From assembly GCA_031277615.1 (NCBI GenBank), contig JAITMC010000019.1, positions 1 to 64,000 of the forward strand: DNA of 64,000 nucleotides, given 5' to 3'. The notes beneath the pieces were generated by a model. It saw only the letters and a program-made list of their open reading frames with translations. It searched no databases and was not told the origin of the DNA. Of the stretch, positions 15,427 to 24,400 are shown piece by piece; position 1 is the first letter of the stretch, and every line of letters begins with the position of its first letter. This DNA is from Chryseobacterium sp. GTDB lineage: Bacteria > Bacteroidota > Bacteroidia > Flavobacteriales > Weeksellaceae. The position numbers and the translations under genes are program-made.

Positions 15427-18342
15427 ATGATTAGTAAAAAATTAATTAATGCTAAGGCCTGGATTCCTCCTGTCGCTGTTTTTTTTCTGGGAATCGCCAG
15501 CGTACAGGCGCAGGAAGCCAAGCCGAAAAAAGATACCATCCGCGAAAAAGAAATTGATGAAGTCGTGGTGGTAGCTTACGGTAAAGCGAAAAGAAACAGC
15601 TATACCGGATCTGTAGCAACAATTTCCAGTGATAAGATCAACAACAGACCTGTTACCAATATTACAAAAGCTCTGGAAGGCCAGGTTCCGGGAATTCAGG
15701 CAGCCAGTGCTTCGGGACAGCCCGGATCTACAGCTTCAATCAGAATACGGGGAATTGGTTCCGTAAGTGCTTCCAGTGATCCTCTGTTTGTGGTGGACGG
15801 AATTCCTTTTGACGGGAATATCAACTCCATCAGCCCAAATGATATTGAATCCATCAGTGTGCTGAAAGATGCTACAGCAAGTGCTTTATACGGATCCAGA
15901 GGAGCTAACGGGATTATTATCATCACCACAAAATCCGGTAAGAAAGGGGAGGCTAAGATCAATTTCAATATCAGTCAGGGGTTTTCCGGAAGAGCAGTTA
16001 AGGATTACAAGCAGGTAGGTACTGATGAGTATTTTCAGCTGCACTGGGAAGCTTTGAGAAACGGATATAAATCTGATAAAATTTCTGCCCAGCAGGCTGC
16101 CCAGATGGCATCAGATAACCTTGTTTCTTCTTTAGGGATCAATCCATACGGTACGGCATATCCCAATCCTGTAGGAACGGACGGAAAACTTCTGCCTGGG
16201 GCCAAAGCGCTATGGAACGACGACTGGAGAGATGTTCTTCAGAGAATGGCTTCCAGAAACCAGGTTGATTTTGACATCAGCGGGGGAAGTGATAAAAGCA
16301 ATTACTTCTTTTCATTAGGATATCTCGATGATAAAGGAATTGCCATTGAATCCGGCTTTAAAAAATACAGCACCCGTCTGAAATTAAATTCCGAAGTGAA
16401 AAAATGGTTAAATGTTGGGGTGAATTTAAGCTATACCAACAGCCTTCAGCAGGCTCCTACCTCTTCGGATTCCAAATCGAGTAACGTGATTCAGGCCGCA
16501 AGATCAGTTCCTTCCTTTTATCCGTATTATGAGAGAAATGCAGACGGAAGCTATAAATTGAATGCCGCAGGAGAGAAAGTTTTCGATTTCGGAAAATACA
16601 GACCCAGTAATGCGCTTCAGAACCAGAATCTGGCAGCAACGCTTCCTTTGGATAAAAATGATAACAGAGAAGATAACTTTTCGGGAAAAGGATTTTTAGA
16701 TTTTACTTTTCTTCCGGAACTGAAATTCAAATCAAGTTTCTCGGTAGATCTTGTGAACTATAACGGACATTATTATACCAATCCTATTTTAGGACAAGGA
16801 AAAGAAACAGGAGGTTCTGTGAGCAGATCCAATTCCAGAACGTTTTCTTATACAACAAGTAATATCCTGACTTTTGACAAGAAATTCGGACAGCATCATT
16901 TCAATATCCTGGCAGGTCAGGAATTTTATAAATATGATTACCAAACCATATCCGGTTCCAGAAGCCAGTTTTCACTGCCTTATTACTATGAGCCGAGTGC
17001 AGCTGCCCTGTTGGGAAGCTTTACCGGAAAGAGCGATAAGCTGACTTTATTAAGCTTCCTGGGAAAAGCCGAGTATGATTTTAAAAATACCTATTTCCTT
17101 TCTGCTTCAGCCAGAACAGATGCATCATCCCGTTTTTACGGAGACAACCGATGGGGGAATTTCTGGTCAGTAGGGGCATCATGGAAGGCTTCCAACGAGG
17201 CCTTTATCAAAGATCTGAATTTCTTTAACCAGCTGACTTTACGTGCCAGCTACGGAGGGCAGGGGAATGATAAATTAGGAACCCTTTACGCGTACCAGGA
17301 ACTGTATAAGTTTTACAATAACCTCGGTGAACCGGGAACGGTATTGAACAAAACCGCAACGAATGACGTGAAATGGGAAACCAATCTTAACTTCAACGCA
17401 GGACTTGAATTTGCTGTCCTTAATAACAGAATTAAAGGAAACGTGGAGTATTTTAAAAGAAAAAGCCAGGATCTTTTATTCAATATGCCAACAGCACCTT
17501 CTTTGGGGATCAGTGATTTTCCGGCCAATATCGGAACCATCCAGAATACCGGATTTGAATTCTCTCTGTTCACCACCCCGATCAGGAATGATGATTTTGA
17601 ATGGAATGTGGACATCAACCTGAGCACCCTGAAGAATAAGATCCTTAAGCTTCCGAAAGGAACTGTTATCAGCGGGACAAAACGTATGCAGGAAGGAGGT
17701 TCCATTTATGATTTCTTTATCCAGGAATGGAAAGGGGTAGACCCAACTACCGGAAAACCATTGTGGAGGTATATCTATCAGGATGAAAACGGAAATACCA
17801 TTGATGGAACAACGTCAGAATACGGAAAAGCGACAAAGACACCACAGGGATCTGCGCTACCCAAGCTTACCGGAGGAATCAGTACCAGCATTGTCTATAA
17901 GAACTTTGATTTTTCAGGATTGCTTACGTTCAGCTTAGGAGGAAAAATTCTGGATACCGATTATACTTCCCTGATGAGCAACGGAAGCGCAGGCGGAAGG
18001 GCATGGAGCGCTGAAATGCTGAACCGCTGGACTCCGGAGAATCCTTATACGGATGTTCCTGGATTAAGTACTACCACGAATAACTGGAATTCAAGTTCAT
18101 CGAGATTCCTGTATTCCGGATCCTATGCAAGGCTTAAAAATGTGAGTCTGGGGTATACACTTCCTTCAGATTATTTTGAAAAACTGGGGCTGAAGAAATT
18201 CAGAATTTATATCCAGGCAGAAAATCTTCTGACATTCTACAAACATAAAGGACTCGATCCTGAGCAGTCATTAGACGGAACCACCTATTTCAGGTATCCG
18301 GCAATGAGGACGGTAACTTTCGGTCTCCAGGCCACCCTTTAA
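15427..18342 (+). CDS. SusC/RagA-family TonB-linked receptor under SAM riboswitch control
   Basis: The start is ATG 15427 (MISKKLINAK); the frame also opens at a TTG two codons earlier. A signal peptide ends at about residue 27 (IASVQAQ). The TonB box region (EIDEVVVVAYG) follows almost directly, so the N-terminal carboxypeptidase-regulatory-like domain found in many SusC proteins is absent. The plug runs to about residue 180 with LEGQVPGIQ, LFVVDGIPF and ITTKSGKKGE, then a large barrel to the end (TFGLQATL). The partner SusD begins 18 bases later. Because the leader is a SAM-I riboswitch, the imported compound is probably methionine, a methionine peptide or another sulfur source; this is inferred from the control element, not from the protein. 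Confidence 0.94.
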   Translation: MISKKLINAKAWIPPVAVFFLGIASVQAQEAKPKKDTIREKEIDEVVVVAYGKAKRNSYTGSVATISSDKINNRPVTNITKALEGQVPGIQAASASGQPGSTASIRIRGIGSVSASSDPLFVVDGIPFDGNINSISPNDIESISVLKDATASALYGSRGANGIIIITTKSGKKGEAKINFNISQGFSGRAVKDYKQVGTDEYFQLHWEALRNGYKSDKISAQQAAQMASDNLVSSLGINPYGTAYPNPVGTDGKLLPGAKALWNDDWRDVLQRMASRNQVDFDISGGSDKSNYFFSLGYLDDKGIAIESGFKKYSTRLKLNSEVKKWLNVGVNLSYTNSLQQAPTSSDSKSSNVIQAARSVPSFYPYYERNADGSYKLNAAGEKVFDFGKYRPSNALQNQNLAATLPLDKNDNREDNFSGKGFLDFTFLPELKFKSSFSVDLVNYNGHYYTNPILGQGKETGGSVSRSNSRTFSYTTSNILTFDKKFGQHHFNILAGQEFYKYDYQTISGSRSQFSLPYYYEPSAAALLGSFTGKSDKLTLLSFLGKAEYDFKNTYFLSASARTDASSRFYGDNRWGNFWSVGASWKASNEAFIKDLNFFNQLTLRASYGGQGNDKLGTLYAYQELYKFYNNLGEPGTVLNKTATNDVKWETNLNFNAGLEFAVLNNRIKGNVEYFKRKSQDLLFNMPTAPSLGISDFPANIGTIQNTGFEFSLFTTPIRNDDFEWNVDINLSTLKNKILKLPKGTVISGTKRMQEGGSIYDFFIQEWKGVDPTTGKPLWRYIYQDENGNTIDGTTSEYGKATKTPQGSALPKLTGGISTSIVYKNFDFSGLLTFSLGGKILDTDYTSLMSNGSAGGRAWSAEMLNRWTPENPYTDVPGLSTTTNNWNSSSSRFLYSGSYARLKNVSLGYTLPSDYFEKLGLKKFRIYIQAENLLTFYKHKGLDPEQSLDGTTYFRYPAMRTVTFGLQATL

Positions 18343-18360
18343 ACTTTTAAAATCGAAACA

Positions 18361-19854
18361 ATGAAAAAATTAAAATATCTATCTTTTGCCCTTATCGCAG
18401 CGTGGTCTCTTACCAGCTGTGAAAATGAGCTGGAAACAGCTCCAACGGATCAGGCTAACGGTGCAGAGGTTTTTAAAACCGCAGAAAGTGCAGAAACGGT
18501 GATCAACGGAACCTGGGCCAAATTCAATGATGACGGAACCACCTATGCCAATATCGGGTATTCAACAGTGCTCAGAACCAGTGATGCAATGGGAAGTGAT
18601 GCAGCGGTTCTGACGAATAAATATGGGTTTCCTACGGCTTATGCGTTTGCGGAAATGGTCAACAATACGGCAGGACGCCCGCAGTTTATCTGGACGCTGC
18701 TGTATTCCACGATCAACAATATGAATAATGTGATCACCCGTATCGATGATACAGAAGGAAGCCAGGCAAAAAAAGATCAGGTGAAAGGGCAGGCCAAAGC
18801 GCTTCGTGCGTTCTGTTATCTTAATCTGGCCAGCTTTTACCAGTTCAGCTATCTGAAGGATAAAAACGCTTTAACCGCTCCGATCTATACCGAACCTTCA
18901 ACAATTAATTCCGTTCCGAAGAAGAGGGCAAGCCTTGAAGAGATCTACACGCTGATTAAAAGCGACCTGAAGGATGCAGACAATCTGCTGAAAAATTATA
19001 CGAGAAATAATAAAGACAAAATCGACAGATCCGTAGTCAACGGACTCTTAGCAAGAACTTACCTGAATACCGGAGAATGGAGCAAAGCTGCCGAAGCCGC
19101 AAGAACAGCAAGAAACGGTTTTCCGCTGATGGCGCCTGAAAAGTATAAAGAAGGCTTCAATGATATCAGCAACGGGGAATGGATCTGGGGACACGGACAA
19201 ACCCAGGAACAGTCGGATGCAAGCTATGCGTTCCATTATCTGGATGTATCCTCTTCAGGAAGTTACTACTATAGTTTCATGGCAGATCCCTATTTCAAGG
19301 ATTTGTTTGATGCGAATGATATAAGGACTCAGCTATTTTCTTGGGATGGACTTCCGGGAAGGGAAGGGCTCCTGAGATATGCTAAGTTTAAATTCAAAGC
19401 CAATCTTATCGCCGATATCGTTCTGATGAGAGCGGCGGAAATGTACCTGATTGAAGCGGAAGGGGAAGCCAGAGCCGGAAATATGACCAGTGCTGTAGCT
19501 GCTTTGAACCAGCTGAAATCCGCCAGACATGCCAATCCTTACAGTGGATCTCTGGCTCAGAATGAGGTGGTGAAAGAAATTCTCATCGAAAGAAGAAAAG
19601 AATTATTCGGTGAAGGATTCTCCCTCTCAGATGTGATTCGTACCCAGGGAACGGTAGAAAGAAAAGCTTTCGTGGATGATGAAGGGAAACCCATCAAAGT
19701 TGAAATAACCACTCCGGACGGAACGGTAAAAACAGTTAACGGAAGAGGGCATTCTGTTCTGAATTTCCCGGACCAAAGCTCTTTTGTCCCAAACAGCAGA
19801 TATTATCTGTTCAGTATTCCACAGAAGGAGATTGAGAACAATCCTAACCTGTAA
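18361..19854 (+). CDS. SusD/RagB-family lipoprotein, partner of the SAM-controlled SusC
   Basis: The lipobox LTSC places the lipidated Cys at residue 20. The 497-residue protein has the SusD layout: a TPR-like helical core (AKALRAFCYLNLASFYQFSY near residue 145) and the C-terminal ILIERRKELFGEGFSLSDVIR near residue 410. It should lie on the outer face as the lid of the adjacent SusC channel. The gap of 18 bases and shared terminator at 19885 make it the second and last gene of the riboswitch operon. The substrate is unknown beyond the regulatory clue. Confidence 0.92.
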   Translation: MKKLKYLSFALIAAWSLTSCENELETAPTDQANGAEVFKTAESAETVINGTWAKFNDDGTTYANIGYSTVLRTSDAMGSDAAVLTNKYGFPTAYAFAEMVNNTAGRPQFIWTLLYSTINNMNNVITRIDDTEGSQAKKDQVKGQAKALRAFCYLNLASFYQFSYLKDKNALTAPIYTEPSTINSVPKKRASLEEIYTLIKSDLKDADNLLKNYTRNNKDKIDRSVVNGLLARTYLNTGEWSKAAEAARTARNGFPLMAPEKYKEGFNDISNGEWIWGHGQTQEQSDASYAFHYLDVSSSGSYYYSFMADPYFKDLFDANDIRTQLFSWDGLPGREGLLRYAKFKFKANLIADIVLMRAAEMYLIEAEGEARAGNMTSAVAALNQLKSARHANPYSGSLAQNEVVKEILIERRKELFGEGFSLSDVIRTQGTVERKAFVDDEGKPIKVEITTPDGTVKTVNGRGHSVLNFPDQSSFVPNSRYYLFSIPQKEIENNPNL

Positions 19855-19884
19855 CAATAATTAGATTTGATTTTTTTAAAAGAA

Positions 19885-19916
19885 AGCCGTAATGTTCTGA
19901 ACGTTACGGCTTCTTT
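19885..19916 (+). terminator. Terminator of the SAM-riboswitch operon
   Basis: AGCCGTAATGTT pairs with AACGTTACGGCT (one G-T pair) around CTG, followed by TCTTTGTT. It lies 30 bases after the SusD stop. Confidence 0.8.
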
Positions 19917-20072
19917 GTTACTATAATTAAGTTCTTTATACTTTCTTAATAGCAAATGTTTGATTTAATATTGATAATTTTTGAAACTCTATAAGCAATC
20001 TATATCTCATGATTGTTGAAATCACGTGAGAATTTTTCACAAAAAATTTTCGGGACTCCTTAGATTTTTCTT

Positions 20073-20342
20073 CTAACTTTCGTTGTAACAAGCTAATTGA
20101 TACGAGTACTTATCAAAATCTTCATTGAGATTATTTTTGAGGAAGGGTTTTAATTTCTGAATCTGTTCTTCTGTTAAATCATATTGATCATAAATTTCGT
20201 CTTCATAATCGTTTTCATAAAGGACTAAATCATCCAATACTTTTACAATTTCTTGTATTGTTATATTCAGTGTGTAATCTTTGTGAAGATATTCATCATT
20301 CTTATTATATTCTTCTATAACTCTTCTTACTTTATGTTCCAT
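20073..20342 (-). CDS. Small acidic hypothetical protein, 89 residues
   Basis: No family is recognised. The protein is cytoplasmic, strongly acidic and helical (EEYNKNDEYLH, VLDDLVLYENDYEDEIYDQYDLTEEQ) and has no signal or membrane segment. Together with the next minus-strand gene, 56 bases upstream, it forms a small AT-rich island between the SAM-regulated operon and the metal island. Size, charge and pairing resemble orphan immunity proteins of contact-dependent toxins, but no toxin gene is present. That idea is only inference. Confidence 0.6.
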   Translation of the reverse strand: MEHKVRRVIEEYNKNDEYLHKDYTLNITIQEIVKVLDDLVLYENDYEDEIYDQYDLTEEQIQKLKPFLKNNLNEDFDKYSYQLACYNES

Positions 20343-20398
20343 AAATATCCATATTTTTATAATTAGGTTGTTGATTCATTTGTATTTGCATTATGTTT

Positions 20399-20710
20399 TT
20401 AAGCTTTCTTAATAATCATACTTTTTGCTAAAAATCTTAGAATAGATGCTATCTTATATAAGTCATAATCTATTATCTCTCGCTTTCCATCAAAAACTTT
20501 TTGTAAAAATTCCCAATCATCTGTAAGGTTCCCCATTGTTAATTTTGTTGGGTCTTTATATGGTTCGTATAATTCCTCATCAAGAATGTTCCAATATAAA
20601 TCCTTCTCTAAAGGTATTGTTTTGTTGCTGTCTATATTTTTAAGTTTTAAAAGAAACGTTTCAAGTAATATCTTCAGATCGGCTACTTTGATAGAGTTGT
20701 TATTTTCCAT
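20399..20710 (-). CDS. Small hypothetical protein, immunity-like, 103 residues
   Basis: The protein has no signal peptide or membrane segment. A central segment, LEKDLYWNILDEELYEPYK then LTMGNLTDDWEFLQKVFDG, followed by DYDLYKIASILRFLAKSM, resembles small proteins often found as extra immunity genes next to polymorphic toxins in Bacteroidota. I recognise the general pattern but cannot name a family with certainty. It lies 56 bases upstream of the 20073-20342 gene on the same strand. A 78-codon frame overlapping its start on the same strand is not supported. Confidence 0.65.
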   Translation of the reverse strand: MENNNSIKVADLKILLETFLLKLKNIDSNKTIPLEKDLYWNILDEELYEPYKDPTKLTMGNLTDDWEFLQKVFDGKREIIDYDLYKIASILRFLAKSMIIKKA

Positions 20711-20930
20711 TGATGAATATTTTTCACATTAAATAATAAAGATAAATTGGATATACGATCACGCTCTAAAACTACTGTTTTTAATAATAAAATCTGGAAC
20801 AATTCTTGAATAAGCTTCAGCAATGACAGTTGGCTGTTTTTAAATGTTACTGCTTTCCGAATGAATACATGATAAAGCAAAAGATTCGTTTTAGCAGTAA
20901 AACCGAAATTATCATTCACAAAAAATTGTT

Positions 20931-20938
20931 TACCTTTG
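20931..20938 (+). promoter_or_regulatory. Probable -7 box before the Cys-rich small protein
   Basis: TACCTTTG matches TAnnTTTG but ends only 6 bases before the ATG at 20945. The mRNA would then be leaderless or start a few bases around the ATG, or a downstream ATG (20980) is used. Confidence 0.5.
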
Positions 20939-20944
20939 TAAGAT

Positions 20945-21268
20945 ATGAACCTGTTCAGATGGATATTAGCATTCTATTTCATGGCATTATCAATTATGCC
21001 TTGTGAAGATGTGCACGCTCCTGCCGGCTCGGATGATATACAGCTCACGTTCAATATTCAGGAGTCGCATTCCAAAGATAAGGGGGATATCTGTTCACCG
21101 CTTTGTACATGCAGTTGTTGCCAGATTACAGTATCTGCCTTCAAAATGTATTCGCTGCTGAAAATTCCGGATCATATTCCGGCTTACTTTTCAAAGAAAA
21201 TCCTTTTTCAGAAAAACAATTTCGCCTATCAGATGTATGATCACATCTGGCAGCCTCCCAAGATCTGA
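20945..21268 (+). CDS. Small exported Cys-rich protein before the metal efflux genes (DUF6660-like)
   Basis: The 107-residue protein has an N-terminal hydrophobic helix (WILAFYFMALSIMPC, a signal peptide or anchor), an acidic stretch, then the dense Cys cluster CSPLCTCSCC at residues 50-59. It ends in IWQPPKI. I believe it belongs to the Bacteroidota family called DUF6660, which I recall as a neighbour of CusA genes; this is from memory. The Cys cluster suggests metal binding in the periplasm. Its Pro-Pro tail is shared with the two small Cys proteins at 31067 and 33346. It is 134 bases upstream of the CusA-TolC gene, with a separate promoter between them. Confidence 0.75.
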   Translation: MNLFRWILAFYFMALSIMPCEDVHAPAGSDDIQLTFNIQESHSKDKGDICSPLCTCSCCQITVSAFKMYSLLKIPDHIPAYFSKKILFQKNNFAYQMYDHIWQPPKI

Positions 21269-21342
21269 TTTTTATTGGTTATTAGAAAGTTATGCTTTCT
21301 GAAGACATGAACTTTGCAATTCTGTTGCAGAGATCTTCATGA

Positions 21343-21350
21343 TATATTTG
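21343..21350 (+). promoter_or_regulatory. Probable -7 promoter box of the efflux operon
   Basis: TATATTTG fits TAnnTTTG, 52 bases before the GTG start at 21403. TTG triplets occur upstream but not at 19-20 bases. The metal operon (21403-27076, perhaps to 28513) would start here. Confidence 0.55.
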
Positions 21351-21402
21351 CGTCGGAATAATACCGCACGCAGTTATTTATCCATTAAAATCAGAATACA
21401 TT

Positions 21403-24400
21403 GTGTTAGATAAAATTATAAAATTCAGCATCAAAAATAAGATCGTTGTTGGGATCATGACCCTGCTGCTGATCATCTGGGGAGTGTGGAGTGCCACAAA
21501 GCTTCCCATAGATGCCGTACCTGATATCACCAACAATCAGGTGCAGATTATTACGGTTTGCCCTACATTGGCAGGTCAGGAAGTGGAACAGCTCGTCACC
21601 TTTCCCATTGAGCAGAGTATTGCCAATGTCCCCGATATAGAAGAAACAAGAAGCATATCAAGATTCGGACTTTCGGTGATTACTGTTGTTTTTAAGGAGA
21701 ACGTAGATATTTACTTTGCCCGGCAGCTGGTGAATGAACGCCTGAAACAGGCCGCAGAAGAAATTCCCAAAGGAGTGGGAACACCCGAATTGGCTCCTGT
21801 AAGTACAGGGCTTGGAGAAGTTTATCAGTACATTCTTCACCCTAAAAAAGGAAGTGAGAAAAAATACGATGCCAAAGAACTCCGTACCATGCAGGACTGG
21901 ATCGTCCGAAGACAGCTCAACGGAACTCCGGGAGTAGCAGAAGTGAACAGTTTTGGAGGGGAATTAAAACAATATGAAGTAGCCGTTAATCCGGACCGTC
22001 TGAAAGCGATGGGTGTAAGCATTACCGATATTTTTACGGCTCTGGAGAAAAACAATCAGAATACAGGCGGAGCTTATATTGATAAAAAACCGAATGCCTA
22101 TTTCATCCGGGGAATCGGATTTGTAACCTCATTGGACGATATCAGGAGTATTGCCGTAAAGAATGAAACCGGAAGTGTTCCCATTTTTATCAAAGACGTT
22201 GCCGATGTAAGGCTTGGAAGTGCGGTACGTTACGGAGCATTGACTTATGACGGAAAGGTAGATGCCGTAGGAGGTGTGGTAATGATGCTGAAGGGAGCCA
22301 ACAGTAACGAAGTCGTCAGCAATATCAAAGAAAAAATTCCCACCATTCAGAAATCTCTTCCTGATGATGTGGTCATAGAACCGTTTCTGGACAGAACCGA
22401 CCTCGTAGGAAGAGCTATAAGCACCGTAGAGAAAAACCTCATCGAAGGAGCCTTAATTGTTATTTTCGTACTGGTGGTCTTTCTTGGAAATTTCAGAGCC
22501 GGTCTTATCGTAGCTTCAGCCATTCCCTTGTCTTTGCTTTTTGCATTGGGAATGATGAATGTATTTGGGGTAAGTGCCAACTTAATGAGCCTCGGTGCCA
22601 TTGATTTCGGTTTAATTGTAGACGGAGCCGTTATCATCGTGGAAGCCACTCTTCATCATCTGGGAATCAGAAAATCCGTTGGAAGGCTTACCCAAAGCGA
22701 AATGGATGAAGAGGTTTTTCTTTCTGCTTCAAAAATAAGAAGCAGTGCCGCATTCGGGGAGATCATCATCCTGATCGTTTATATTCCGATTCTTACCCTT
22801 GCCGGCGTGGAAGGAAAAATGTTTACCCCGATGGCCAAAACAGTGGGATTTGCCATTTTGGGAGCCCTGATCCTTTCCCTGACCTATATTCCGATGATGA
22901 GCGCCCTGTTTTTATCTAAAAATATCTCCCATAAAGAAACCTTTTCAGATAAAATGATGAACCGTCTGCAAAAGATCTATCAGCCGTTACTTCACAAAGC
23001 AATTAAAGTAAAGTATATCATTGTTTCGGCAACCGTCTTCGTATTTGTCGTGTCAGCATTTACTTTTAAAAATATGGGTGGCGAATTTATTCCTCAATTG
23101 CAGGAAGGAGATTTTGCCTTTCACTGTATTCTTCCGCAGGGAAGCTCGCTGAGCCAGAGTATAGAAACATCTATGCAGGCTTCACGGATTATTAAACAGT
23201 TTGACGAAGTGAAAATGGTCGTGGGAAAAACAGGTTCCGCTGAGGTTCCTACCGATCCCATGCCTCCCGAAGCAACCGATATGATTATTGTTTTAAAGCC
23301 GAAAAGTGAATGGAAATCAAAAAAATCATACGAAGAACTGGGAGATGAGATCAGTGAAAAACTGGAAACCATTCCCGGAGTTTTCTTTGAAAAAAACCAG
23401 CCGATTCAGATGCGTTTCAACGAGCTGATGACAGGAATCAGACAGGATGTAGCCGTTAAAATTTTTGGTGAAAACCTGGACTCTCTTTCCATTTATGCAG
23501 ATAAAGTAGGAAAGGTCATCCAGACCGTTGAAGGAGCTACAGCTCCGCAGATTGAAAGGGTAAGCGGCCTTCCGCAGATCAATGTTGAATATGACCGTAC
23601 CAGAATGGCCAATTACGGACTGAATATTGAAGACGTAAATAATGCGGTAAGTACGGCATTTGCAGGAAAAGCAGCCGGTCAGGTGTTTGAAAACGAAAGA
23701 CGGTTTGATCTCGTAGTGCGCCTGGACAGTCTTCACAGAACCAACATCGATGATGTGAATAATCTCATGATTGCTGCCGCTTCAGGGGCGCAGATTCCTT
23801 TGTCTCAGGTAGCCAATATCAGCTATAAGCTGGGACCGGCTCAGATCAGCCGTGAAGAAGGAAAAAGAAGAATTGTCATAGGTTTTAATGTGAAAGACCG
23901 TGATGTACAGAGTGTGGTGAAAGATATTCAGGCAAAACTGGATAAAGAAATCAAATTACCTTCAGGATATTACTTCACTTACGGAGGTCAGTTTGAAAAC
24001 CTGCAGGAAGCCAGCAAGCGTCTGATGATCGCAGTTCCGGTTTCCTTACTATTGATTTTCATGTTGCTGTATTTCACTTTCCGCTCCTTTAAACAGGCTG
24101 CTTTGATATTTACCGCCATTCCGATGAGTGCTATAGGAGGTGTATTCGCGCTGCTGTTAAGAGATATGCCGTTCAGCATCAGTGCCGGGATCGGATTCAT
24201 TGCCCTTTTTGGAGTGGCAGTGCTTAACGGGATTGTGCTGATAGGAACCTTTAATCAGCTGGAAAAAGAAGGCGAAACCGATGTGCTGAAAAGAGTATAT
24301 GAAGGGACTAAAACCAGACTGAGACCCGTTCTGATGACCGCAACCGTAGCTTCATTAGGATTTCTTCCGATGGCGATTTCTACCGGAGCCGGCGCTGAAG

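Noticed and set aside
20007-20033. Weak inverted repeat TCTCATGATT / AATCACGTGAGA
   Set aside because: The arms pair imperfectly and no T-run follows on either strand, so it is not supported as a terminator or operator.
20683-20919. 78-codon frame on the minus strand
   Set aside because: It overlaps the start of the 103-residue gene, and its sequence has no signal or family pattern.
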